Both the position numbers and the translations under genes were made by a program. Shown piece after piece: positions 47,847 to 56,095 of a stretch of 64,000 bases of DNA (positions are counted from its first letter, which is position 1; each line of letters begins with the position of its first letter). The notes beneath the pieces were generated by a model that saw only the letters and a program-made list of their open reading frames with translations, was not told where the DNA came from and searched no databases. The DNA is from Micromonospora echinospora. Lineage in GTDB: Bacteria; Actinomycetota; Actinomycetes; Mycobacteriales; Micromonosporaceae. Location of the stretch: the NCBI RefSeq assembly GCF_014203425.1, contig NZ_JACHJC010000001.1:5792001-5856000 (forward strand), in the 5' to 3' direction.

Positions 47847-48043
47847 TCGGCCGGGGGTTGCAGGCTCATCCGGTAGTCCACCCGGTCGTCCTCGACCAGC
47901 ACGACTGTGGTGACGCCGGATGCCGCGAGCTCCCGCCAGGTCTGGCCGATCCACGACTCGGCGTCCGCCTGGCTCGGGAACGACTCACCCGGTCCGTCGA
48001 CCGCGTCGCCGTTCGTGCCCTCGTACCGCCAGCTCCACGCCAT
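47843..48043 (-). CDS. Small conserved hypothetical protein upstream of the M50 protease
   Basis: This 66-residue soluble acidic protein begins AWSWRYEGTNGDAVDGP and has a short helix (SQADAESWIGQTWRELAA) and two strands (VTTVVLVEDD and VDYRMSLQ). I recall similar small proteins widely in actinobacteria, without assigned function. The ATG at 48043 has GAGGGGAGA 6 nt upstream. The stop overlaps the protease start by 4 nt, so translation is coupled and the two may act together, for example as an accessory factor, but that is inference from order only. No signal peptide is present. Confidence 0.75.
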   Translation of the reverse strand: MAWSWRYEGTNGDAVDGPGESFPSQADAESWIGQTWRELAASGVTTVVLVEDDRVDYRMSLQPPAE

Positions 48044-48219
48044 GCCGCGTCTCCCCTCGCCGCCGTCGTCCCGCAGGACGCCAAACCTCCGCAAGCCTAG
48101 TCGCCCGCCCACGACGCTTCACCCCTCGACCGGCGCGGGCCGACGCGCGGGTGCCCGCAAGGTTCGGCCGTCACCAGCGGGGTATCCACGCCGGGACGTC
48201 GCCAGCGAGGGAGGACACC

Positions 48220-48429
48220 ATGCGGCCGTTGCGGGAGATGGACACCGAGGAGGTACGGGCGATGGCGGTACGCGGCGGCATCGAGGCGGCCCACGAGATG
48301 GACCGGGAGGAGCTGCTCGACGCGCTCCTCGCCCGCCCCGGCGAGGGAGCCTGGCAGGAGGATCCGAAGCCGGTTGACGTGAATCCCAACGACTATCGCT
48401 TCGGGGCCCCCGAGCGCCGACCGCGATGA
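48220..48429 (+). CDS. Small SAP/Rho-N-motif-like protein
   Basis: This 69-residue hypothetical protein has an N-terminal half, LREMDTEEVRAMAVRGGIE and MDREELLDALLARPG, that resembles the helix-loop-helix SAP or Rho N-terminal motif. Its expected positions are Leu, Leu, Gly and Arg-Glu-Glu-Leu, a motif that often binds nucleic acids. The C-terminal half is polar (DPKPVDVNPNDYRFG). The ATG at 48220 follows GAGGGAGG with a 5-nt gap, an excellent ribosome site. It stands alone before the cobU-cobT fusion gene, which has its own promoter. The function is unknown. Confidence 0.72.
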   Translation: MRPLREMDTEEVRAMAVRGGIEAAHEMDREELLDALLARPGEGAWQEDPKPVDVNPNDYRFGAPERRPR

Positions 48430-48464
48430 GCCACCTCTCACTGCCCCGCCCGGGCGGCGGCATC

Positions 48465-48470
48465 TAAGGT
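48465..48470 (+). promoter_or_regulatory. -10 element for a leaderless transcript (cobU-cobT)
   Basis: TAAGGT is followed by 7 nt and the ATG at 48478. There is no room for a cobalamin riboswitch. Confidence 0.5.
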
Positions 48471-48477
48471 ACGGGGC

Positions 48478-50526
48478 ATGTCCGTTGACGGGTGGCACAC
48501 CCTCCTGGTGCTCGGCGGTATCCGCTCCGGCAAGTCCGAGTTCGCCGAGTCGCTGGTCGCCGACGCGCCCACGGTCCGGTACGTGGCCACCGCCCCCGCC
48601 GGGGACCCGGAGGACACCGAGTGGGCGACCCGCCTCGCGGCGCACCGCGCCCGCCGGCCGGGGAGCTGGACCACCGAGGAGACCGCTGCGGACCCGGGCC
48701 GGCTCGCCGAGGTGATCACCACCGCCGGGCCCAACGAGACGCTGATCGTGGACGACCTGGGCGGCTGGGTGACGGTGCTGCTCGACCCGGCCCACCAGCC
48801 CGCCGACGACACCGCCACCATCGCCGAGCTGGCCACGGCGGTCCGGTCCAGCGAGGCCCGGCTGGTGCTGGTCAGCCCGGAGGTGGGCCTGTCCCTGGTG
48901 CCCTCCACGCCGCTGGGCCGCGCGTTCACCGACGCGCTGGGCGCGACGAACCGCGCGGTGGCCGACGCCTGCGACGCGGTCGCGCTCGTGGTGGCCGGCC
49001 AGGCCGCGTGGCTCAAGCCGGCCGCCCCCGCGCACGCGGCGCACACCGTGCCGCCCGCCGGCACGTCGCCCGAGGCGGAGCCGAGCCGCGCCGCGACGCC
49101 CGGGACCGATCCAGGCGCCGCCGCGGGGCTCGGGGCAGCCAGGGCGCCCGAGGCCATGCCCGCCGAGGCCACGTCCGGCCGGGCCGTACCGGCCGACTTC
49201 GGCGCCGGGGACGTGACGCTGCCCGAGGTGCTCACCCCGGCCGCCGCCCCGGTGCCCGGCCCGGCCACGCCGGAAGCGCCCGGTACTGGTGACTGGGCCG
49301 CCCCCACCATGGCGCTGCCGATGATCGCCACCGGTCTGGTGATCCAGCCGGGCATGGAACTGCCGATGCCCGACGACTACACCGGTCCGCAGGCGGTCGA
49401 CCGGCTCGCCACGCTCGACGTACCCGGCGCCGGCCTCGGCGTGCTGGAGCAGGTGGTCGGCTTCGCCGCCGCCACCCAGGGCACCTCGATCCCGCGTCCG
49501 TGGGACGCCGTGCGGGTGCTGCTGATCCACGGCGACCACGCCGGCGGCGCCTCGGCCGGCGCGGTGCCCGGCGAGTCCGCCCGCCGAGCCCGGCAGGCCC
49601 GCGCCGGCCGGGGCGCGCTGGCCCGGCTCGCCGCCGAGAACCGCGCCGATCTCCAGATCGTCGAGGCGCCCACGTCCGCGCCGATCGAGTACGGCCCGGC
49701 CCTGCCCGCCGACGAGGTCGAGGCGGCGCTGCGCTACGGCTGGCGGCTCGCTGAGCAGGCCGCCGACGCGGGGGTACGGCTGCTGGTGCTGGCCGCCTGC
49801 GGAGCCGGCGCCGAGGCGGCCGCCGCGGCGGTGCTCGCGGCCACCGCGGGCGCGGAGCCGCCCACTGTGCTCGGCCGGGTGGTCACCGAGCAGGGCGAGA
49901 TCGACGACGCCGCCTGGATGGTCCGCTGCGCGGCGGTACGCGACGCGCTGCACCGCACCCGCCGCTCCCCGCGCGAGGCCAAGGACATCCTGGCCGAGCT
50001 GGGCGGCGGCGACATCGCGCTGGCCACCGGCGTGCTGCTCGGCGCCACCGCGCGGCGGCTGCCGGTGCTGCTGGACGGTCCGGTCGGCACCGCCGCCGCG
50101 ATGGTCAGCCGCGACCTGGCCGGCCAGGCCCGGCACTGGTGCCTGCTGCCCGACCACGGCGGCCGTCCGGGCGTGCGCCTGGCCGCCGACGTGCTCGGCC
50201 TGACGCCGCTGGTGGACCTGCGGCTCGACCTGGGCGAGGGGGCGACCGCGCTGGCCGCGCTGCCGCTGCTGCGCTCCGCGCTGACGCTCGCCGCCACGCT
50301 GCCGGTACACCCGTCACTCGGCGGCGACGACAGCGACAGCGGAGACCGCAACAGCGACGGCACCGGCGGCGACGACAGCGGCAACAGCGACCGCACCGGT
50401 TACGGCACCGGACCGGACGAGCCGGACTTCACAGAGCCGGACTTCACCGAGCCGGAACCGGCCGGGCCGGGGCCGACCACGATCGGGTCCGACGAGCCGG
50501 TCTCCCCCGGCCGACGTGCCGACTGA
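48478..50526 (+). CDS. cobU: CobU-CobT fusion: AdoCbi kinase/guanylyltransferase and DMB phosphoribosyltransferase-like
   Basis: This 682-residue cobamide lower-ligand enzyme fusion has a CobU-type N-terminal part (1-185) with P-loop GGIRSGKS (13-20) and a candidate guanylylated His56 in RLAAHRARRPGSW. A Pro/Ala linker follows (185-280). The CobT-like part (about 290-625) has EAKDILAELGGGDIALATG, LDGPVGTAAAM and the catalytic-Glu region LDLGEGATALAALPLL. The usual CobT GIGNTT phosphate motif is not recognisable (ACGAGAEAAAAA there). The acidic C-terminal tail holds a PDFTEPDFTEP repeat and overlaps cobS by 11 nt. Fusion of these two activities is known in actinobacteria. Confidence 0.85.
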   Translation: MSVDGWHTLLVLGGIRSGKSEFAESLVADAPTVRYVATAPAGDPEDTEWATRLAAHRARRPGSWTTEETAADPGRLAEVITTAGPNETLIVDDLGGWVTVLLDPAHQPADDTATIAELATAVRSSEARLVLVSPEVGLSLVPSTPLGRAFTDALGATNRAVADACDAVALVVAGQAAWLKPAAPAHAAHTVPPAGTSPEAEPSRAATPGTDPGAAAGLGAARAPEAMPAEATSGRAVPADFGAGDVTLPEVLTPAAAPVPGPATPEAPGTGDWAAPTMALPMIATGLVIQPGMELPMPDDYTGPQAVDRLATLDVPGAGLGVLEQVVGFAAATQGTSIPRPWDAVRVLLIHGDHAGGASAGAVPGESARRARQARAGRGALARLAAENRADLQIVEAPTSAPIEYGPALPADEVEAALRYGWRLAEQAADAGVRLLVLAACGAGAEAAAAAVLAATAGAEPPTVLGRVVTEQGEIDDAAWMVRCAAVRDALHRTRRSPREAKDILAELGGGDIALATGVLLGATARRLPVLLDGPVGTAAAMVSRDLAGQARHWCLLPDHGGRPGVRLAADVLGLTPLVDLRLDLGEGATALAALPLLRSALTLAATLPVHPSLGGDDSDSGDRNSDGTGGDDSGNSDRTGYGTGPDEPDFTEPDFTEPEPAGPGPTTIGSDEPVSPGRRAD

Positions 50527-51289
50527 GGCGCGGCTCGCCGACGGCATCCGGCTGGCGCTCACCACGTTCACCACTGCCCCGGTACGCGCCGGCCGGGTCG
50601 ACCGGGCCGCCGCCGGCACCGCGATGGCGCTCGCCCCGCTGGTCGGCGCGCTGCTCGGCGCCGTACTCGGCGGGGTGCTGCTGCTCACCGGCGCGCTCGC
50701 GCCCCCGCTCGTCGCCGCGGTGGTCACTGTGGGGCTGGGCGCGCTGCTCACCCGCGGGCTGCACCTAGACGGGCTGGCCGACACCATGGACGCGCTCGGC
50801 TCGTACCGGCGTGGTCCGGCCGCGCTGGAGATCATGAAGCAGCCGGACGTCGGCCCGTTCGGGGTGGTCGCGCTCGTGGTCGTACTCCTGCTTCAGAGCG
50901 CGGTGCTCGCGGAGCTGGCCGGGCGGGACACGCTCGCCGCGTTCGCCGCCGTGGTCGCGGCGAGCGCGGCCGGACGGCTCGCCGTCGGCCTGGCCTGCCG
51001 CCGCGGGGTGCCGGCGGCCCGGCCCGAGGGCCTGGGCGCGCTCGTGGCCGGCACGGTCGGGTGGTGCGCGCTGGCGCTCGGCGCGGTCGCCGTCGCGCTG
51101 GCGGCCGTGCCCGCCGTCCCGGACCGTCCGTGGCAGGGGCCGCTCGCCGTGCTCGGCGCGCTCGCCGTCGCGGCCGGGCTGCTCCGGCACCTGGTACGCC
51201 GCTTCGGCGGCATCACCGGCGACGTGCTCGGGGCGCTCGTGGAGGTCGTCACCACGCTGTCCTACCTGGGACTGGTGCTGACCGGCTGA
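50516..51289 (+). CDS. cobS: Adenosylcobinamide-GDP ribazoletransferase (CobS)
   Basis: This 257-residue integral membrane enzyme joins AdoCbi-GDP to alpha-ribazole to complete the nucleotide loop of cobalamin. It shows TTFTTAPV near the N-terminus, the signature GLHLDGLADTMDALGS (about 82-97) with the Asp cluster, MKQPDVGPFG, and GGITGDVLGA near the C-terminus. Six or so hydrophobic segments are visible. The GTG at 50516 overlaps the end of cobU-cobT by 11 nt, so they are one translation unit covering the last steps of cobamide assembly. Confidence 0.93.
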   Translation: MPTEARLADGIRLALTTFTTAPVRAGRVDRAAAGTAMALAPLVGALLGAVLGGVLLLTGALAPPLVAAVVTVGLGALLTRGLHLDGLADTMDALGSYRRGPAALEIMKQPDVGPFGVVALVVVLLLQSAVLAELAGRDTLAAFAAVVAASAAGRLAVGLACRRGVPAARPEGLGALVAGTVGWCALALGAVAVALAAVPAVPDRPWQGPLAVLGALAVAAGLLRHLVRRFGGITGDVLGALVEVVTTLSYLGLVLTG

Positions 51290-51309
51290 ACGCCACCGGT
51301 CCGGGCGGG

Positions 51310-51315
51310 TAGCGT
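51310..51315 (+). promoter_or_regulatory. Candidate -10 for the DUF2314 gene
   Basis: TAGCGT lies 37 nt before the ATG at 51353, leaving a leader of about 30 nt with GAGGGGGAC as ribosome site. Confidence 0.4.
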
Positions 51316-51352
51316 TCGGGGCGAGTGCACCGGCGCGGTCGAGGGGGACGGC

Positions 51353-52642
51353 ATGCTCATCACGGACGACTTCCTGCCGGTACCGGTGCCCGAGTCGCTC
51401 GACGCGACCTATCTGGTGCCGATCACCGGGCTGCCCAAGGTGAGCCCGAAGACCGCCGTCGAAGGGCTGGCCGGCCGGCTCGCCGAGCCGGTGCACGGGC
51501 TGGCCAAGCAGATGCTCGACAGCCCGCTGATGACCGTGGACACCCGGACCGTGGACGAGTTCCCCGAGCTGCCGCCGGACCTGCTCACCGCGTTCGGCGC
51601 CACCGAGGAGCAGCTGGCCCGGCTGGCCGCCGCCACCCACCTGGTGGTGGTGCAGGCCGAGTACCGGCCGGGCTGGCCGCCCGCGCACGAGTGGGCCGCC
51701 CGCGCGGTGGCCGCGGCGGTCGCCGAGACGGTCGGCGGGGACGTGGTGGACGTCTTCGGGCTCCAGTTCCTCGACCCGGCGGCCGCGCTGCGCTCCCTGC
51801 CGGACGACAACGGCCGGATCCGGCTCGTCGACTGGGTGCTGGTGCCCTACTCGTCGGACGCCGACGGGCTCTGGTTCACCACCAAGGGGCTGCGCCGGTT
51901 CGGGCTGCTGGAGTTGCAGGCCCAGGGCGTGCCGGACCACCTGACCCGGGCCTGGGGCGCGGTGATGACCGGCGCGGCCCGACGGCTGCTGCGGGACTGG
52001 ACCGACGGCCTGTCCGGCGAGGAGGTGCCGGCGTTCGTGCAGCTGCCGGTGCTGGCCACGGTGACCGGGCACGACATCGCCGTCGCGTACGGCAATCCGG
52101 AGCAGCACGGCGCGACCGCGCCGGTGCTGCTGCGACTGGAGCTGGACCCGGCCACCGACCCGGACGCCGACTCGTTCCTGAGCCTGGGCCCGCCGCCCGG
52201 CCATCCGGGGCCGCCCGGCCGCTACTTCGCCGCCGCCTGCGCGACGCTGTTCAACGGCATCCAGCCGGACGTGCGCTACACCCGCACCGGTGACGCGATG
52301 AGCCGCGCGGTGGAGACGGCCCGAGCCGCGCTCGGCGACATCCGGGCCCGCTTCCTGGCCGGGCGGCTGCCCGAGGAGAGCCAGCTCGTGGTCAAGTACG
52401 GGCTGCCCGGCGACGACGGCCCCGAGTACGTCTGGGCCGGGGTGACCTCGTGGGACACGCCGGAACGGATCGTCGCGGCCAGCGCCAGCGACGCCAACAC
52501 CGACCCGAGCGTGCGGATCGGCTCGCCCGTGGTGGTGGAGGCGTCGGACGTGGTCGACTGGGCGGTGCTGGACGGCACCGGCGTGCTGGAGGGCGGCTGG
52601 ACGCAGGCAGTCCTCGACGCCGGGGAGCGCGGCGAGGACTGA
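51353..52642 (+). CDS. DUF2314-domain protein
   Basis: This 429-residue soluble protein has an N-terminal region (about 1-300) rich in alpha/beta pattern and not assigned to a family; it contains VVVQAEYRPGWPPAHEW and VDWVLVPYSSDADGLWFTTKGLRRFG. The C-terminal 115 residues match DUF2314: QLVVKYGLPGDD, EYVWAGVTSWD and a closing VVEASDVVDWAV. DUF2314 has no established activity. The ATG at 51353 follows GAGGGGGAC. It is transcribed after cobS but with its own candidate promoter, so it need not be a cobamide gene. It converges on gcvT with only 10 bp between stops. Confidence 0.8.
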   Translation: MLITDDFLPVPVPESLDATYLVPITGLPKVSPKTAVEGLAGRLAEPVHGLAKQMLDSPLMTVDTRTVDEFPELPPDLLTAFGATEEQLARLAAATHLVVVQAEYRPGWPPAHEWAARAVAAAVAETVGGDVVDVFGLQFLDPAAALRSLPDDNGRIRLVDWVLVPYSSDADGLWFTTKGLRRFGLLELQAQGVPDHLTRAWGAVMTGAARRLLRDWTDGLSGEEVPAFVQLPVLATVTGHDIAVAYGNPEQHGATAPVLLRLELDPATDPDADSFLSLGPPPGHPGPPGRYFAAACATLFNGIQPDVRYTRTGDAMSRAVETARAALGDIRARFLAGRLPEESQLVVKYGLPGDDGPEYVWAGVTSWDTPERIVAASASDANTDPSVRIGSPVVVEASDVVDWAVLDGTGVLEGGWTQAVLDAGERGED

Positions 52643-52652
52643 CCCGCGCGGC

Positions 52653-53777
52653 TCAGCGCACCGAGGGCTGGACGAACGGCGGCCTGGTCAGGCGCATCCG
52701 GGCACGACGGCCACGGATGTCCACCTCCAGCACCTCGCCGTCGGGCAGCTTCGGGTCGGTGTCGACCAGCGCCAGCGCGATGCCGTGCTTGAGCGTCGGG
52801 CTGAACGTGCCGCTGGTGACGGTGCCGACCTGCTTGTCGCCCGCGTACACGGCCATGCCGGGGCGTGGGATGGCCCGGTCGACGGCGGTGAGGCCGCGCA
52901 GCGTACGGGCCGGGCCCGCGGCCTTCTCGGCGCGCAGCGCGTCGCGGCCCCAGAACGCCGGCTTGTCCCAGCCCACCGCCCAGCCGGAGCGGCCCTGCAC
53001 CGGGGTGATCTCCGGGGAGAGGTCCTGCCCGTGCAGCGGGTACCCCATCTCGGTGCGCAGCGTGTCCCGGGCGGCCAGGCCGCAGGCGCGCACGTCGTCG
53101 GCCGCCGCGAAGATCGCGTCCCAGACGGCGACCGCGTGCTCGGACGCCACGACCAGCTCGTAGCCCAGCTCGCCGGTGTAGCCGGTGCGGCACACGGTCA
53201 GCTCCACCCCGGCCAGCGTGGCGGTCGAGAAGCTCATGTAGTCGTGCCCGGTGGGCAGGCCGAGCGCGCCGAGCAGGTCCGCCGAGCGCGGGCCCTGGAC
53301 CGCGAGCACCGCGTACGCCTCGTGCTCGTCGGTGACGGTGACGCCCTCGGGGGCGGCGGCGCGCAGCCGGCGGGCCACCTCGGCGGTGTTCGCGGCGTTG
53401 GGCACCAGGAAGACGTGGTCGTCGGCGTACAGGTAGGCGATGATGTCGTCCACCACGCCGCCGGTGGCGTCGTCGCAGCAGAGCGTGTACTGCGCCTGGC
53501 CGGGGGCGATCCGGCCGAGGTCGTTGGTGAGGCAGGCGTTGACGAAGTCCGCCGCGCCGGGCCCGGCGACCCGGATCTTGCCCAGGTGCGAGACGTCGAA
53601 CACGCCGACGCCGTCGCGGACGGCCGTGTGTTCCTTGAGCACGCCGCCACCGGCGTATTCCAGCGGCATCTGCCAGCCGCCGAAGGGGGCGAACTTCGCG
53701 CCGAGCGCGGTGTGCCGCTCGTGCAGCGGGGAACGGCGCAGCCGGGTCTCGGCGGCGTCGGAGGTCACCTCGGTCAT
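52653..53777 (-). CDS. gcvT: Glycine cleavage system T protein (aminomethyltransferase)
   Basis: This 374-residue enzyme releases ammonia and transfers the methylene group of the aminomethyl-lipoyl H protein to tetrahydrofolate. Recognisable segments are [21 protein letters not shown] (with the active-site Asp equivalent), [39 protein letters not shown] and the C-terminal [19 protein letters not shown]. Length is normal. The ATG at 53777 is the first start giving the family N-terminus [16 protein letters not shown]. Other gcv genes are not adjacent. It diverges from pepA, the same arrangement I recall around mycobacterial gcvT and pepB. Confidence 0.94.
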   Translation of the reverse strand: MTEVTSDAAETRLRRSPLHERHTALGAKFAPFGGWQMPLEYAGGGVLKEHTAVRDGVGVFDVSHLGKIRVAGPGAADFVNACLTNDLGRIAPGQAQYTLCCDDATGGVVDDIIAYLYADDHVFLVPNAANTAEVARRLRAAAPEGVTVTDEHEAYAVLAVQGPRSADLLGALGLPTGHDYMSFSTATLAGVELTVCRTGYTGELGYELVVASEHAVAVWDAIFAAADDVRACGLAARDTLRTEMGYPLHGQDLSPEITPVQGRSGWAVGWDKPAFWGRDALRAEKAAGPARTLRGLTAVDRAIPRPGMAVYAGDKQVGTVTSGTFSPTLKHGIALALVDTDPKLPDGEVLEVDIRGRRARMRLTRPPFVQPSVR

Positions 53778-53810
53778 GGGTGGCAACTTACCGGCCGCGA
53801 CGACTGTGGT

Positions 53811-53816
53811 TAGCAT
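53811..53816 (+). promoter_or_regulatory. Candidate -10 upstream of pepA, with a nearby direct repeat
   Basis: TAGCAT overlaps the first copy of GCATCGGCGGGA (53813-53824); a second copy lies at 53837-53848, 24 bp on. The leader to the pepA GTG would be about 120 nt. Confidence 0.35.
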
Positions 53817-53943
53817 CGGCGGGATCCCGTCGGCGCGCATCGGCGGGACAGCCACGCCTCCCGGCGGGTAGGTTGCCGCCGGAGAGAACTTCATCGCCGG
53901 TACGCGACGTCGCGACCGGCCCGGCCCGCCCGGAGTAGCTTTC

Positions 53944-55512
53944 GTGACATCGCCCCGTACCACCCTCAGCCTGGTCGACACCGACCCCGCCGAACTCGCC
54001 GTCGACGCGATCGTGATCGGCGTGCACAGCCAGACCACCGAGCCGGGCAGCGGCGCACCCGCCCACGCCCTGCTGCTGGCCAGCGGCGCGGAGAGCATCG
54101 CCGCCGCGTTCGACGGAAAGCTGACCGAGACGCTGGCTCTGCTCGGCGCGACAGGTGGCCCGGGCGAGGTGATCAAGCTGGCCACGCTGGGCACGGTGAC
54201 CGCGCCGCTGGTCGTCGCCGTCGGGCTCGGCCCGGAGCCCTCGGGCGCCGCCCCGGCTCCGGAGTCGCTGCGCCGGGCCGCCGGCGCGGCCGTACGGGCG
54301 CTGGCCGGCGCCCCGCGCGTCGCCCTCACCCTGCCGCTGCCCGACGACGCCGACGCCCCGGCCGCGCTGCGCGCGGTCGCCGAGGGCGCGCTGCTGGGCG
54401 GTTACCGGTTCGCCGGCTACAAGACCAAGCCGCAGCCGGCCCGGCGCGAGCCGGTGGCCGAGGTGCTGGTGGCGGTGCCGGACGCGGCCGACGCGACCGC
54501 GCAGGCCGAGGTCGCCCGGGCGCAGGCGGTGGCCGGCGCGGTGCGGACCAGCCGGGACTGGGTGAACACCGCGCCGAACGAGCTGCGTCCCCCGGCGTTC
54601 GCCGACGTCGTCTCCGCCGCCGCCCGCGAGGCCGGGCTGGAGGTCGAGGTGCTGGACGAGGCGGCGCTGAAGGCCGGCGGCTACGGCGGCATCCTCGCCG
54701 TCGGCCAGGGCTCCGAGGCCCCGCCCCGGCTGGTGAAGATCACCTACACGCCCGCAGGCGGCGGCAACGGCAAGCGGGTCGCGCTGGTCGGCAAGGGCAT
54801 CACGTTCGACACCGGCGGCATCTCGATCAAGCCGGCCCAGGGCATGTGGGAGATGAAGTCGGACATGGCCGGCGCGGCGGCGGTCGGCGCGGCCATGCTG
54901 GCGGTCGCAGCGCTCAAGCCGTCGGTCACCGTCACCGGCTACCTGCCGATGGCGGAGAACATGCCGTCGGGCACCAGCTACCGCCCCGGCGACGTGATCA
55001 GCATGTACAACGGCAAGAAGGTGGAGGTGCTCAACACCGACGCCGAGGGCCGGATGGTGCTGGCCGACGCGATGGCGCGGGCCTGCGCGGACGGCGCGGA
55101 CTACCTGTTCGAGACCTCGACGCTGACCGGCGGGCAGGTGATCGCGCTGGGCAAGCGGATCGCCGGTGTGATGGGCACCCCCGAGCTGTGCGAGCGGGTG
55201 CGGGTGGCCGGCGACGAGACCGGCGAGCCGGCCTGGCCGATGCCGCTGCCGGACGACGTGCGCAAGGGCATGGAGTCCGACGTCGCGGACATCTCGCAGG
55301 TCAACGCCGGGATGGACCGGGCCGGGCACATGCTCCAGGGCGGGGTGTTCCTGCGCGAGTTCGTCACCGACGACGTGGCGTGGGCGCACATCGACATCGC
55401 CGGCCCGGGCTACCACTCGGGTGAGGCGACCGGCTACTGGACCAAGGGCGGCACCGGCGTGCCGGTGCGTACGCTGCTGCACCTCGTCGAGGACGTCGCC
55501 GCCAACGGCTGA
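53944..55512 (+). CDS. pepA: Leucyl aminopeptidase (M17 family)
   Basis: This 522-residue cytosolic dizinc exopeptidase has an N-terminal macro-like domain (1-170) and a C-terminal catalytic domain. The catalytic domain has [17 protein letters not shown] (Lys and Asp ligands), [12 protein letters not shown] (Asp ligand), and the signature [12 protein letters not shown] (N364 on, with Asp366 and Glu368). All metal ligands and the catalytic Arg are present. The GTG at 53944 has GGAG 8 nt upstream. It diverges from gcvT and is followed within 5 bp of the stop by a double palindromic repeat element that may end transcription. Confidence 0.95.
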   Translation: MTSPRTTLSLVDTDPAELAVDAIVIGVHSQTTEPGSGAPAHALLLASGAESIAAAFDGKLTETLALLGATGGPGEVIKLATLGTVTAPLVVAVGLGPEPSGAAPAPESLRRAAGAAVRALAGAPRVALTLPLPDDADAPAALRAVAEGALLGGYRFAGYKTKPQPARREPVAEVLVAVPDAADATAQAEVARAQAVAGAVRTSRDWVNTAPNELRPPAFADVVSAAAREAGLEVEVLDEAALKAGGYGGILAVGQGSEAPPRLVKITYTPAGGGNGKRVALVGKGITFDTGGISIKPAQGMWEMKSDMAGAAAVGAAMLAVAALKPSVTVTGYLPMAENMPSGTSYRPGDVISMYNGKKVEVLNTDAEGRMVLADAMARACADGADYLFETSTLTGGQVIALGKRIAGVMGTPELCERVRVAGDETGEPAWPMPLPDDVRKGMESDVADISQVNAGMDRAGHMLQGGVFLREFVTDDVAWAHIDIAGPGYHSGEATGYWTKGGTGVPVRTLLHLVEDVAANG

Positions 55513-55515
55513 CGT

Positions 55516-55572
55516 GTAAGGAAGGGCCCCTTCTTAACGCCTGGCGTTGTAGAAGGGGCCCTTTTTAACACC
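55516..55572. repeat. Double AAGGGGCCCTT palindromic element, copy B
   Basis: Module 1 GTAAGGAAGGGCCCCTTCTT (from 55516) ends AACGCC and is identical to copy A over the module. Module 2 is GTAGAAGGGGCCCTTTTTAA followed by CACC. It lies between the convergent pepA and the 109-residue gene. Confidence 0.88.
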
Positions 55573-55586
55573 TGGGTTCAGGTAGC

Positions 55587-55916
55587 TCAGAACAGCTCGG
55601 GACGGCGCTTGCGGCGCTCGTTGTAGTCGCGCATGCGCTGCGGGTACCCCATCAGCCGCACGTCGTAGATCGGGATGGCGATCCGGTGCGCCCAGCGGCG
55701 GGCCTCGTCCGGCCCGCCCACACGCCGCCGGGTCCACTCGCCGTCGTCGGCGATCAGCATGATCGTGGTCTCGGTGACCGTCGTACGGGGTTCGATGTAC
55801 GCCTCGACGCCCTTACGGGTCCGGACGAAGTTCTCCAAGTGGTCCAGATCGGCGCGGTCGGCGGCACGGTCGCGGCTCGCCGGGGCGGCCCGCTTTCGTC
55901 GTCGGAACAACCCCAC
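55587..55916 (-). CDS. Conserved hypothetical protein (actinobacterial, basic N-terminus)
   Basis: This 109-residue protein has a basic start (GLFRRRKRAAPASRDRAADRADL). The conserved core is HLENFVRTRKGVEAYIEPRT, then TIMLIADDGEWTRRRVG, and the tail is IYDVRLMGYPQRMRDYNERRK. Similar small proteins stand next to pepA or lpd in Streptomyces, as I recall, with no known function. The GTG at 55916 is chosen because GAGGAG lies 8 nt upstream on its strand; frame starts at 55925 or 55991 would overlap or miss that site. The mix of a beta core and basic ends hints at RNA or protein binding, which is not established. Confidence 0.78.
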   Translation of the reverse strand: MGLFRRRKRAAPASRDRAADRADLDHLENFVRTRKGVEAYIEPRTTVTETTIMLIADDGEWTRRRVGGPDEARRWAHRIAIPIYDVRLMGYPQRMRDYNERRKRRPELF

Positions 55917-56095
55917 CGAATCCACTCCTCCCCCAGCGCCGTCATCGTGGACGGTGCCAAGGGTACGTGTCACCGACGTGTCGTTGGGCACCTCGGTACG
56001 CGCCCGGTCCGTGGTGGTGACAAGATGACCGAGGTGGGGTGTGCCTGTTACTCCGCCGTAACCCCCGATGCAGTGACGCGACCTGGGAGTTGGAT

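Noticed and set aside
48430..48477. Cobalamin riboswitch before cobU-cobT
   Set aside because: Only 48 bp separate the genes and a -10 sits 7 nt from the ATG, leaving no leader.
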